Assembly (NCBI GenBank): GCA_018715925.1
Contig: DVKQ01000041.1
Coordinates: 1 to 34,000, forward strand
DNA length: 34,000 bases
Origin: Candidatus Onthousia faecipullorum
GTDB lineage: Bacteria; Bacillota_I; Bacilli_A; RF39; UBA660
Direction: 5' to 3'
The stretch's first letter is position 1. Every line of letters starts with the position of its first letter. The notes beneath the pieces are model-generated. The model made no database searches. It saw nothing but the letters and a program-made list of their open reading frames with translations, and had not been told where the DNA came from. This document shows, one piece after another, positions 1 through 7,764 of this stretch. The translations under genes and the position numbers were made by a program.

Positions 1-69
1 TTTCTATAACAATAATATCATATTACATTAAATTACACAACATAAAAATGTAAAAAAGTTGACATAAAA

Positions 70-92
70 AAGGCCTTATACTAAAAGGCTTT
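70..92 (-). terminator. Hairpin resembling a minus-strand terminator
   Basis: AAGGCCTT (70-77) pairs with AAGGCTTT (85-92) around a 7-base loop, with one G-U pair. On the minus strand the stem is followed by a run of T, the usual intrinsic terminator layout. On the + strand the T-run is poor. No minus-strand gene is visible between here and the tRNA, so its client is unclear. It may end a + strand gene lying left of the window. Nothing else coding is seen in bases 1-167. Confidence 0.4.
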
Positions 93-167
93 AATGCGTA
101 TTGATAATAGAGACAACTGCAAAACTCGGGATATTTCTATTTTTTATACAATATTGCAAAAAAAAAC

Positions 168-197
168 TTGCTTATTTAATAGTTTTATGGTTATAAT
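168..197 (+). promoter_or_regulatory. Promoter of tRNA-His
   Basis: TTGCTT (168-173), an 18-base spacer and a perfect TATAAT (192-197) precede the mature tRNA by about 17 bases. The TTGCTT -35 recurs at two other promoters in this window (31059 and 31711). Confidence 0.7.
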
Positions 198-214
198 AGG
201 TATGTATTTCAGAT

Positions 215-291
215 GGCGGTATTGGTGAAGTGGTTAACACGCTGGTTTGTGGCACCAGTATGCAAGGGTTCGATTCCCTTATACCGCCCCA
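215..291 (+). tRNA. tRNA-His (GTG anticodon)
   Basis: A full cloverleaf can be folded. The acceptor stem GCGGTAT (216-222) pairs with ATACCGC (281-287). The anticodon stem CTGGT/ACCAG encloses the loop TTGTGGC with anticodon GTG. A T-arm with GGTTCGATTCC is present. The extra G at -1 (215) facing C73 (288) is the identity element specific to tRNA-His. The 3' CCA is encoded (289-291). It has its own promoter upstream and an intrinsic terminator just downstream, so it is a single-gene unit. tRNA 3' flanks are common insertion points for islands, which matters for the accessory genes that follow. Confidence 0.97.
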
Positions 292-326
292 TATTTGGAG
301 ATATAGTCTTATAGACTTAATGATAT

Positions 327-354
327 AGTCGATTCTTAGGAATCGATTTTTTTG
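327..354 (+). terminator. Terminator of tRNA-His
   Basis: TCGATTC (329-335) and GAATCGA (340-346) form a 7-bp stem with a TTAG loop, extendable by a G-U and an A-T pair, followed by seven T. The right arm and T-run are the left copy of the 14-base direct repeat described separately. Confidence 0.85.
338..351 (+). repeat. Direct repeat AGGAATCGATTTTT, left copy (candidate attachment site)
   Basis: This 14-base string sits in the tRNA-His terminator and recurs exactly at 7613-7626 in the same orientation. The interval between holds the Fic, restriction-modification, ATPase/TOPRIM and KAP genes. It could be a duplicated attachment or insertion target. No recombinase lies in the interval, so the role is inferred. 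Confidence 0.45.
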
Positions 355-370
355 TTTGTTGTAAATTAAT

Positions 371-390
371 TGGTAATATTTGGTAATATC
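371..390 (+). repeat. Two TGGTAATAT repeats, 10-bp period
   Basis: TGGTAATATT and TGGTAATATC stand head to tail in phase with the helix, about 45 bases upstream of the fic -10 box. Similar TGGTA units with the same 10-base period occur upstream of jetA (12753) and cutA (25664). Confidence 0.5.
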
Positions 391-433
391 AGTAATTAAT
401 TTTAAGTTATTTTACTATAATAATAAATTTATA

Positions 434-442
434 TGCTATAAT
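434..442 (+). promoter_or_regulatory. Extended -10 promoter of the fic gene
   Basis: TGCTATAAT is a consensus extended -10 element 22 bases upstream of the proposed GTG start. No convincing -35 is seen at 17 bases, which extended -10 promoters tolerate. The same TATGCTAWAAT-like box occurs at 7735 and near 31079. Confidence 0.6.
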
Positions 443-464
443 TGTATTAGATGAAGGTGATGTT

Positions 465-1301
465 GTGAGTGAAAGAGATTTTGATTCTAGTATAAATCAA
501 TATAACAAGATAGATAATCCTAAAGGCTATGTTAAACAATTAGAGTGGGATATGGCTATTGGTTTACAAGAGGTAGATAATTTAAAACCATCTAAATATC
601 TAGAACAGATTAAAGAAAAGAATGTTTTAGGAGAATTAACAATAGAAGAAGTAGAGAAAAGTCTAAAAGAATATTATGTAGAAAAATCAAAACAAAATAA
701 TATTAATCATAATGAATTAGAATGTGACTTTGTATCTATGAGAATAGTTGAGTTATTAGGAAAAGATGCTTTTGAGTTATCAGTAGATTATTTAAAGTAT
801 ATTCATAAATATTTATTTCAAGATGTTTATGAATTTGCAGGAGAGTTTAGAAATATTAATTTTTCTAAACATGAGATTATCTTAAATAATGATTCAGTTG
901 CTTATGGAGATTATAAGACTTTAAAAGAATCTTTAGAATATGATATAAGTTTAGAAAAAAAGAAAAACTATAAAGATATGTCTATTGTAGATGTAATTAA
1001 AAGTATTACTGATTTTTCTTCTAATATATGGCAAGTGCATCCTTTTAGAGAAGGTAATACTAGAACAACAGCTTTATTTATAGAAAAGTATTTAATTAGT
1101 CTAGGATATAATGTAGATAACTCATTATTTAAAGATAAATCAGTATATTTTAGAAATGCATTAGTAAGAAGTAATTACTTTAATAATGATTTAAATATTA
1201 AAGAAGATAAAAGTTATTTGATTAAATTTTATGAGAACTTATTATTAGGTAAAAATAATAATTTGCATTCTGAAGATTTAATTGTGAAAGAGTTGTTTTA
1301 A
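465..1301 (+). CDS. Fic family protein with N-terminal VbhA-like antitoxin segment
   Basis: Fic proteins transfer AMP (or related groups) from a nucleotide to a hydroxyl side chain of a target protein; many are toxins. The core motif HPFREGNTR is at residues 192-200. It matches HPFx(D/E)GN(G)R with Thr in place of the second Gly, a variant common in bacterial Fic proteins. Residues about 30-70 resemble the small VbhA-type antitoxin domain that normally blocks the ATP site, so toxin and inhibitor may be fused. SKYLEQ (43-48) is close to, but not exactly, the inhibitory (S/T)xxxE(G/N) motif. The GTG start at 465 is chosen because AAGGTGA lies just upstream and no in-frame ATG fits. The gene is 278 aa and opens the accessory block; the methyltransferase follows after 33 bases. 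The function as self-inhibited toxin is inferred. Confidence 0.85.
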   Translation: MSERDFDSSINQYNKIDNPKGYVKQLEWDMAIGLQEVDNLKPSKYLEQIKEKNVLGELTIEEVEKSLKEYYVEKSKQNNINHNELECDFVSMRIVELLGKDAFELSVDYLKYIHKYLFQDVYEFAGEFRNINFSKHEIILNNDSVAYGDYKTLKESLEYDISLEKKKNYKDMSIVDVIKSITDFSSNIWQVHPFREGNTRTTALFIEKYLISLGYNVDNSLFKDKSVYFRNALVRSNYFNNDLNIKEDKSYLIKFYENLLLGKNNNLHSEDLIVKELF

Positions 1302-1334
1302 AATAAAACATATAACAAACATTGGAGGAAGTTC

Positions 1335-3212
1335 ATGAGGTATATAGGTAACAAAGCAAAATTGTTAGAAAAATTAGATAAATTAATTGTAAGAAAGAAT
1401 ATAAACAAAAAAGGTTTAATATTTTGTGACTTATTTGCTGGAACATGTACAATAGGGGATTTTTTCAAAGACAGATTTGAAATAATAGCAAATGATACTT
1501 TATATTTTTCTTATGTTATTTCAAATGGAAAATTAAAATATGATAAGAATTTTTTTAAGATGTTAGGCTTTGATCCTTTTGAATATTTTAATAATATTGA
1601 TACTACGGATTATATATCAGGATTTTGTTACAATAATTTTGCACCAACAGTTTCTGGTAGACAATATTTTTCTGATGAAAATGCAAAAATGATAGATTTT
1701 ATTAGAAATACTATTGATGTATGGTTTGACGAAAAGAAGATTAATGAGTATGAAAAATATTATTTAATTGGTAGTTTATTAGAGAGTGTTAGTAAAGTAT
1801 CAAATGTTGCTGGTGTTTATTCTGCTTATTTAAAAATTTGGGATCCCAGAGCAATAAAAAAAATGGAGTTTATTCCGTTAGAGTCTTTACCAAATGCAAA
1901 ATATCAAAATGAAGTTTATATAGAAGATGTAAATAGTTTAATCAATAAAATTCATGGGGATATTTTATACCTAGATCCCCCATACACACCTACACAATAT
2001 ATAAGTCAATATCATGTGTTGGAAACTATTGCTAGAAATGATAAACCAGAAGTTCATGGAGTTGGAGCACATAGAGATAATGGTGATCAAATATCAAAAT
2101 GGTGTAAAAAAGGATATGTGCATGAAGAATTTGAAAAGTTAATTGCTAGAGCAAAATTTAAGCACATAATTTTTAGTTATAGTGACGCGGGAATTATGTC
2201 AAAGGAATTTATTGAGAAGGTACTTAAAAGATATGCCAAAGAAGGAACTTATGAATTTAAAAAAATTCAATTTACAAAATATAAGAGTACTAGAGCAGTA
2301 AAAAGAGAAATTAAAAATAATACAAAGAACAAAGAACATTATGAATGGTTATTCTATATTGAAAAAAAAGATGATATTAATTATATATCTCCTTTAAATT
2401 ATATAGGTGGTAAATGGGAGGTACTACCTTTATTGAAAAAATATTTTCCTAAAGAAATTAATACATTTTATGATCTTTTTGGCGGAGGAGGAACTGTAGC
2501 TATTAATGCTACGGCAAATAAAATTGTTTACAATGATATAAATTGGGTAGTAAGAGATTTGCTTGAAAAAATAACACATGACAACTTTTTTAGTACCTAT
2601 AATTATATAGAAAAGGCTATAAAAAGATATGGATTAGAGAAAAAAAATAAAGAAACTTATATTGCATTTAGAGATAAATATAATTCAGTAGAAAAAGCAT
2701 CCAGAAATCCTTTGGATTTATACCTATTAATTTGCTATGGCTTTGAACATCAAATCAGGTTTAACAGTAAATTAGAATTTAATAATCCATGTGGTAATTC
2801 TGGATATAATCAAGAGATGCTTGAAAAACTTGTTTCTTATTCAATAAGAACAAAAGAGTTGAATATTGTTTTTAAGTCCATGGACTATAAAGAGTTTGAG
2901 GAAGAAATTGAAAAAGGAGATTTTATTTATTGCGATCCACCATATTTAAATTCCTGTGGGGCATATAACGATGGGAAAAGAGGCTTTAAAGGTTGGGATG
3001 AATTCCAAGAAAGAGAATTACTGGATTTCTTAACAAGATTAGATAAAAAAGGTGTCAAATTTATGCTTTCAAACATGACGACAAGAAATTCTATTGAAAA
3101 TAAGGCTTTGAAGGACTGGATTGATAAAAATAAATATAGAGTTATAAAAAATCAAAAAATAACATTAAGAAATAGACAAGATAGAAGAGAAATAATAATT
3201 ATAAATTATTAA
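1335..3212 (+). CDS. Fused tandem D12-class adenine-N6 DNA methyltransferase
   Basis: The 625-aa protein contains two complete Dam/DpnM-like (D12 class) methyltransferase units. The first has a SAM-binding CDLFAGTCTIGDFF (31-44) and catalytic DPPY (214-217). The second begins with NYIGGKWEVLP near 355, has FYDLFGGGGTV (378-388) and a second DPPY (534-537). Both catalytic tetrads are intact. Fusions of two D12 domains, such as M.FokI, methylate the two strands of an asymmetric site, so an asymmetric recognition sequence is likely; the site cannot be read from sequence. The start is well supported by GGAGGAAG. It is followed by an HNH protein, its probable restriction partner. Modification of host DNA in a type II system is the most likely role. 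Confidence 0.93.
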   Translation: MRYIGNKAKLLEKLDKLIVRKNINKKGLIFCDLFAGTCTIGDFFKDRFEIIANDTLYFSYVISNGKLKYDKNFFKMLGFDPFEYFNNIDTTDYISGFCYNNFAPTVSGRQYFSDENAKMIDFIRNTIDVWFDEKKINEYEKYYLIGSLLESVSKVSNVAGVYSAYLKIWDPRAIKKMEFIPLESLPNAKYQNEVYIEDVNSLINKIHGDILYLDPPYTPTQYISQYHVLETIARNDKPEVHGVGAHRDNGDQISKWCKKGYVHEEFEKLIARAKFKHIIFSYSDAGIMSKEFIEKVLKRYAKEGTYEFKKIQFTKYKSTRAVKREIKNNTKNKEHYEWLFYIEKKDDINYISPLNYIGGKWEVLPLLKKYFPKEINTFYDLFGGGGTVAINATANKIVYNDINWVVRDLLEKITHDNFFSTYNYIEKAIKRYGLEKKNKETYIAFRDKYNSVEKASRNPLDLYLLICYGFEHQIRFNSKLEFNNPCGNSGYNQEMLEKLVSYSIRTKELNIVFKSMDYKEFEEEIEKGDFIYCDPPYLNSCGAYNDGKRGFKGWDEFQERELLDFLTRLDKKGVKFMLSNMTTRNSIENKALKDWIDKNKYRVIKNQKITLRNRQDRREIIIINY

Positions 3213-3273
3213 AATAATAGTTTATAATTAATTGTTATATAGTTTGAATTAAGTGAAGGGAATAAGATTTATT

Positions 3274-4788
3274 ATGAAAATAATTGCAAGTATTTTTAAT
3301 GCTAATATTGAAACATATAAAAAAGTATATGTTGATGCAATATTAAGAGCATATAAGAAAGATGGAGTAAATATTAATCCAAATCAAATTCAATTAGAAA
3401 TCAAAAAAATACCAGGATCAACTGTACATTCACAGAGAAGTAACAATTTACATTCTAGGACTATTACAGTTTTTGAAAATAATGTTATCAAATATATAAT
3501 AGGAGTTTCAAATACTAATTATGATGAAGATACTAAAAAAGAAAAAGAATTATTGGGAGAAACATATGATAAATATGGTGGAGATCAATATCATGCCAAC
3601 ACTTATTTAACTCAAGGTATTAATAGAATATTTAATTATTATTTTGATATAAAGGAAATAAATAATTCTGTTAAACTTTATTTTTATCTTCTCGATATTC
3701 ATAGAACATATCCGCATAATTTATTTAACTTAATGATATATAGAAAATTAGCAACAATTGGTTTTGAGGTATTAAACTTAGACCAAATTTCTTTTAATGA
3801 CTATAAACAATTAGGCTTTAGTATGCAAGAGGGGATTGATGGTATTGAATATATTTCATTTAATAAGTTCTATAATGATTTACTTGCAATTTCAGGTAGT
3901 AATAGTTCTAATGCTCCATCATATTTGAAATGTATTGATTATGATTATGATGTTTCAAAGGAGAATGATAATGATTATGAAGAAGACACTGTGTTTAGTA
4001 ATTCAAAAAGTCAATTATATATCTATACTTTTAAAACGTTGGGGGCACAACAATATGATAGTATGTTAACAATGTGGACATTAACTGTATTAGCTCAAAG
4101 AGAACACAAAAATTTAAAATTTATGTTTGCACCAGAAAAATATAATTTTAGACTTGGCCAAGAAATTCCTAAATTCACAGAAGGATTTACAGAGCCAGTT
4201 AATAATCTTATTGCAAGACTCGGACTTGACAGAAATTACGAAACAACTGATGAGGTTTTGCAACAAATGAATAGAGAAAAAAATCAATATGAACTAGCTA
4301 AGGCAAAAAAAATATTACGAAATCAAGAATTATTTAAAAATAATCTGAGAAAAAAAGGAGTTCAAACCAAATGTTACTTATGTGGTTGCGAAATAGAAAA
4401 TATTTTGGAAGCAGCACATTTGTGGGGAGTGGCAGATATTAGAAAAGCGAATAATGAAGAAATCAATACTTTATTATCAAAAGACTGTATGCAGGATTTG
4501 ATTGATAATGAAGATTTGCATCATAATGAGCAGTTTTACAAAAGATATATTTTAGCAAATTCTGGTGATAATGGTATTTGGCTTTGTAGAAATCATCATG
4601 GCTTGTTTGATAGTAATTTTTATTGTTTTGATTCAAATAGTGGGAAAGTTATTATTAAGTTAGATATAGATGAGGAAAGTAAAATATTTTTTGACTTAAT
4701 AACAGAAAGAAACTTTTTACCATCTGAAGTTTTAAATGAGAAAACTAAGCAGTTTTTATCAAAGAGGCAGGAGACATTTGAACAATAA
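3274..4788 (+). CDS. HNH endonuclease, probable type II restriction enzyme
   Basis: The C-terminal third is an HNH_2-like nuclease module: CYLCGC (zinc-knuckle-like CxxC near 367), an AAH about residue 382, then NGIWLCRNHHGLFD near 430-445. The N-terminal 350 residues are not recognised and could hold target recognition. The gene lies 61 bases after the tandem methyltransferase on the same strand, the usual arrangement of a type II restriction-modification pair. The ORF track starts at GTG 3253, but that codon has no Shine-Dalgarno sequence; GAAGGGA precedes ATG 3274, so 3274 is preferred (504 aa), although the spacing is long. Restriction activity is inferred from the HNH module plus context. 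The alternative is an unrelated HNH defence nuclease. Confidence 0.8.
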   Translation: MKIIASIFNANIETYKKVYVDAILRAYKKDGVNINPNQIQLEIKKIPGSTVHSQRSNNLHSRTITVFENNVIKYIIGVSNTNYDEDTKKEKELLGETYDKYGGDQYHANTYLTQGINRIFNYYFDIKEINNSVKLYFYLLDIHRTYPHNLFNLMIYRKLATIGFEVLNLDQISFNDYKQLGFSMQEGIDGIEYISFNKFYNDLLAISGSNSSNAPSYLKCIDYDYDVSKENDNDYEEDTVFSNSKSQLYIYTFKTLGAQQYDSMLTMWTLTVLAQREHKNLKFMFAPEKYNFRLGQEIPKFTEGFTEPVNNLIARLGLDRNYETTDEVLQQMNREKNQYELAKAKKILRNQELFKNNLRKKGVQTKCYLCGCEIENILEAAHLWGVADIRKANNEEINTLLSKDCMQDLIDNEDLHHNEQFYKRYILANSGDNGIWLCRNHHGLFDSNFYCFDSNSGKVIIKLDIDEESKIFFDLITERNFLPSEVLNEKTKQFLSKRQETFEQ

Positions 4789-4820
4789 ATCTTTTAAAAA
4801 AATAATAATGTTTTGTATTA

Positions 4821-4849
4821 TTGAAAATAGTAAAAAAATTATTTAATAT
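4821..4849 (+). promoter_or_regulatory. Possible promoter upstream of the decayed ATPase gene
   Basis: TTGAAA (4821-4826), a 17-base spacer and TAATAT (4844-4849) form a plausible sigma-70 promoter. Transcription would start just before the hairpin at 4861. In this AT-rich DNA such matches can arise by chance. Confidence 0.35.
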
Positions 4850-4860
4850 TTATATAAACA

Positions 4861-4897
4861 GTAGTACAGGCTTTATAGTTTTGTACTGCACTTTTTT
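4861..4897 (+). terminator. Terminator after the R-M pair, or leader attenuator
   Basis: GTAGTACA (4861-4868) pairs with TGTACTGC (4882-4889) with one G-U pair, followed by ACTTTTTT. It ends only a few bases before the GGAGG of the next gene. It can be the terminator of the restriction-modification genes, or an attenuator if the promoter at 4821 is real. Confidence 0.7.
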
Positions 4898-4913
4898 GTA
4901 GGAGGTAGTAATA

Positions 4914-6231
4914 ATGTTAAGAATTTATATTGGTCCTAATGGTTATGGAAAAACACATAGAATAATGGAAGAAATAAAAGATTTAGAAAAAAAGGATTAT
5001 ATATTATTAAGTTCGGAATTAGTATTTGCAGATGAAATGAAAGATACAGTAAATAGTTCTTTTGTTATGGACTATATAATACAAGAGCTTTTAAGCAATG
5101 ATGAAGTGGAGAATGCAAAAAATACTTTTGAAACTTTAGTTGATAAAAGTATAGAAGAAAATCAGCAAATGTATAACGATATTATGGATGAAGTTTAAGC
5201 TTTAAATCGGCAACAAAGAAAAAAAGATGTTATAGCACCTACACCAACGAAGGAATATAAAAAAACAGTAAAAATTAATGCAGATGATTTGAAAAATAGT
5301 ATGGGAAGTGGTCAAAAGTTACAGTTTTTATTAAAATTAATACAACATAGTAATAAAAAATACGTTTATTTAGATGAACCAGAAAATCATACTCACCCAT
5401 CAATGCTACATATTACTGCAAGGTTAATAAATGAATTAAGTGAAACAAAAGAAGTATGTGTAGCAACACATTCTCCTGAATTACTAAATTTATTAAATAT
5501 TGACTTTAAGAATATTTATATTTTTAATGATCCAGAATTTAGGGGGCCACAAAAAATAGATTTTGAGAAAGCAGTTGTTATTCCTGAAACAATCAATCTA
5601 GAAAATATAAATCATAAATCTAGAAGTTATTATGATATGGAAATATTAAAAAATAATATACTTGAATTGCACAAAAAGGAATTTTTTGAAGCATTATTTT
5701 CTAAGAATGTTTATATTGTAGAAGGGGTTAATGATGAGTTGTTTTTAAAAAATTGTTATATAAATATGGAAAACAATATGAGCAGTATAGTATATTTCAC
5801 TGTTATGGAAAACCTCATTATTTACCATTTATAAATATTTTTGAAAATTTAGGTATCAAAGTAATTGTCTTATTTGACAAGGATAATGAAAGCGATATTC
5901 ATATGGCAATTAATAATGCTATAAAAGATGGTAGGGTATATCACGAATTTAATATGATTATTGAAAGTGAATTAGGATATAAAGGTAATAAAAGCGATTC
6001 TACCAGTTGGATTGAGTTTTTAGATAATTATGATGAATATGAAAAATATAAATATTTAGTAGAAATTGATTTTAATAATTAAAATTGAAGAAGATTATAT
6101 GAAAGAGTCAAAATTATCACCATCATACCGATGTAGAAAGAATTAAAAACATTTTAAAAAATATAAATACAGAAAAGTTTGAGAAAGAATTTATAGATTT
6201 TAAGAAATTATATATTATACTTAATAAATAA
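4914..6231 (+). pseudogene. Decayed ABC-type ATPase with TOPRIM domain (OLD-like)
   Basis: Three ORF pieces read as one broken gene. The first carries a P-loop GPNGYGKT near its start. It stops at TAA 5196-5198, yet the same frame continues openly into the second piece, which has an ABC signature (SMGSGQ), Walker B (YVYLDEPE) and H-loop (ATHSPELL), then the TOPRIM glutamate segment VEGVNDELFL. A frameshift near 5790-5800 moves to the third piece with the TOPRIM acidic motif VLFDKDNES. After its stop at 6082 a further frame encodes about 37 more plausible residues ending at 6231. The domain order is that of OLD-family and similar ATPase-nucleases used in phage defence. One nonsense codon and at least two frameshifts argue for a non-functional remnant, or for assembly errors. 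A strong GGAGG remains upstream of ATG 4914. Confidence 0.8.
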
Positions 6232-6252
6232 TATTGAAGAAAGGAGTACTTA

Positions 6253-7560
6253 ATGAAAAGATATGAATTGATTCCAGATGATGACAATATCAAAGCGACT
6301 ATTAATGAAGATTTGTTAGGAAGAAATAAAAAACTAATTAATCTGATGAAATTATTAAATAATATAAATGAGAATTTTCTTATGTCAATAGACGGTGAGT
6401 GGGGAACTGGAAAGACTTTTTTTGTAAAGCAATTAAAATATATTTGTGAAAATATAGAAAATATCGAATATATAAAAAATCATAAAGATTATGAAAAAAT
6501 ACTACAGTTTTCTAATAAGTATTTACCTATTTATTATAATGCCTGGGAAAATGATAATCATGGAGACCCACTAGAGTCCATTATTTACAATATTCTAGAT
6601 CAATATCCTCAATATAGGAAAGAAATAGAAAATCCAGAGGGGGTGTTTTCAAGTGTCAAAACTATTTTATTAAATATAATAGATAAAGGAAGTTTTGGAA
6701 TAATTTCTAAGGAATGTTTTGAACAATTAAATTCATTTGAAGAACTATCAAAAAATATATTTACTGTAGAAGAAATAATTGGTGCAGTAAATGAATTGTT
6801 TAATAAAATATTAAATGATGATAGCAGATTACTTTTAATTATAGATGAACTAGATAGATGTAGACCCGATTATGCAGTAAAAATGTTAGAAACATTAAAA
6901 CATTTTTATAATAATCAAAAATTAACTATTGTTGTTGTGACAAATAATAAGCAGTTAAGTTATACTATAAGAAAATATTATGGTAATGAATTTGATGGAT
7001 ATGGATATTTAAATAAAATTTATGATACAGTTATTACTCTTGAAACAGAAAATCTTGATAATTATTTAAAGAGACATTGCCAAATTATAAATTCAACACA
7101 TTTACCAGAAAATATGTCAGCATTATTATTTAATCTTTTACATTTTTCTTATAGAGAGTGTAATAAATATATGTCTATGTACAGAATCGTTGAGCCATAT
7201 ACTAATTATCAAGATGACTTTAATCGAAATAGATATATATTTGAAACGGATATGCTACTTCCAATTGCTTTAGCACTAAAAATAAAAAATATTGAGGAAT
7301 ATAGTCGATTTATTAATGGTGAAAGTGAAGCATTTATAAAAAAACTATTGAGTTCAATACCATATATTGATCACGATAACGTATATGAAAATTGGTTTAA
7401 GGAAATATTAAGAGTACAAGAAGATGAAACTTTAGAAGCAGTTTTTATAAGGCGATATAAAGCTTTGTTTACTAGAAGGCCAAAATATGATGATTTTCCA
7501 TATTTAGAGGCAATATCAATGTTGGGTAATTCAATAAATTTCTTTGAAGAACAAGAATAA
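6253..7560 (+). CDS. KAP family P-loop NTPase
   Basis: KAP NTPases are STAND-related P-loop ATPases, often found in bacterial defence loci, where some act as scaffolds or switches. Here Walker A is GEWGTGKT (48-55) and Walker B LLLIIDELDR (about 193-202), followed by VVVTN, a sensor-like strand end. YYNAWEND near 94-101 is also typical of the family. The protein is 435 aa. I see no transmembrane hairpin inserted between the Walker motifs, unlike some KAP members. The start is backed by AAGGAG 9 bases upstream. It follows the decayed ATPase/TOPRIM gene by 21 bases, and the two may once have been one two-gene system. The specific target is unknown. Confidence 0.85.
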   Translation: MKRYELIPDDDNIKATINEDLLGRNKKLINLMKLLNNINENFLMSIDGEWGTGKTFFVKQLKYICENIENIEYIKNHKDYEKILQFSNKYLPIYYNAWENDNHGDPLESIIYNILDQYPQYRKEIENPEGVFSSVKTILLNIIDKGSFGIISKECFEQLNSFEELSKNIFTVEEIIGAVNELFNKILNDDSRLLLIIDELDRCRPDYAVKMLETLKHFYNNQKLTIVVVTNNKQLSYTIRKYYGNEFDGYGYLNKIYDTVITLETENLDNYLKRHCQIINSTHLPENMSALLFNLLHFSYRECNKYMSMYRIVEPYTNYQDDFNRNRYIFETDMLLPIALALKIKNIEEYSRFINGESEAFIKKLLSSIPYIDHDNVYENWFKEILRVQEDETLEAVFIRRYKALFTRRPKYDDFPYLEAISMLGNSINFFEEQE

Positions 7561-7612
7561 ATTATTTAAACATACTTGAAATTTTCTTCAAATAGAGCTA
7601 ACATACAACACA

Positions 7613-7626
7613 AGGAATCGATTTTT
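7613..7626 (+). repeat. Direct repeat AGGAATCGATTTTT, right copy (candidate attachment site)
   Basis: This is an exact copy of 338-351 in the same orientation, lying 53 bases after the KAP stop. Unlike the left copy it does not form the terminator hairpin, because the matching TCGATTC arm is absent. That is what one expects if only part of a target site were duplicated. Confidence 0.45.
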
Positions 7627-7692
7627 ATTGAACTGTTTTAAAAGATGACTCTCATCTCCTCACATATAAAACTCAAAATAATTATTTTTACC

Positions 7693-7722
7693 AAAGAAAT
7701 GAAATTATAATCATTTCTTTTT
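7693..7722 (+). terminator. Intrinsic terminator after the KAP gene
   Basis: AAAGAAATGA (7693-7702) and TCATTTCTTT (7711-7720) form a 10-bp perfect stem with an 8-base loop, running into TTTTT. It closes the first accessory block just before the next promoter. Confidence 0.8.
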
Positions 7723-7734
7723 ATTATAAATATA

Positions 7735-7743
7735 TGCTAAAAT
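7735..7743 (+). promoter_or_regulatory. Extended -10 promoter of the DUF262 gene
   Basis: TGCTAAAAT is an extended -10 element 21 bases before ATG 7765. It follows directly after the terminator. It resembles the fic (434) and lepB boxes. No clear -35 is seen. Confidence 0.5.
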
Positions 7744-7764
7744 AACTTTAGGAGTGTGAGTGTA

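Noticed and set aside
93-167. AATAGA...TCTATTTTTT as a terminator or small RNA before tRNA-His
   Set aside because: The stem is only about 6 bp with a loop of around 25 bases; too weak to support a call.
7643-7657. AGATGA-CTC-TCATCT hairpin as a terminator
   Set aside because: It is a short 6-bp stem with a T-run only on the minus strand, where there is no gene to terminate. A better + strand terminator lies at 7693.
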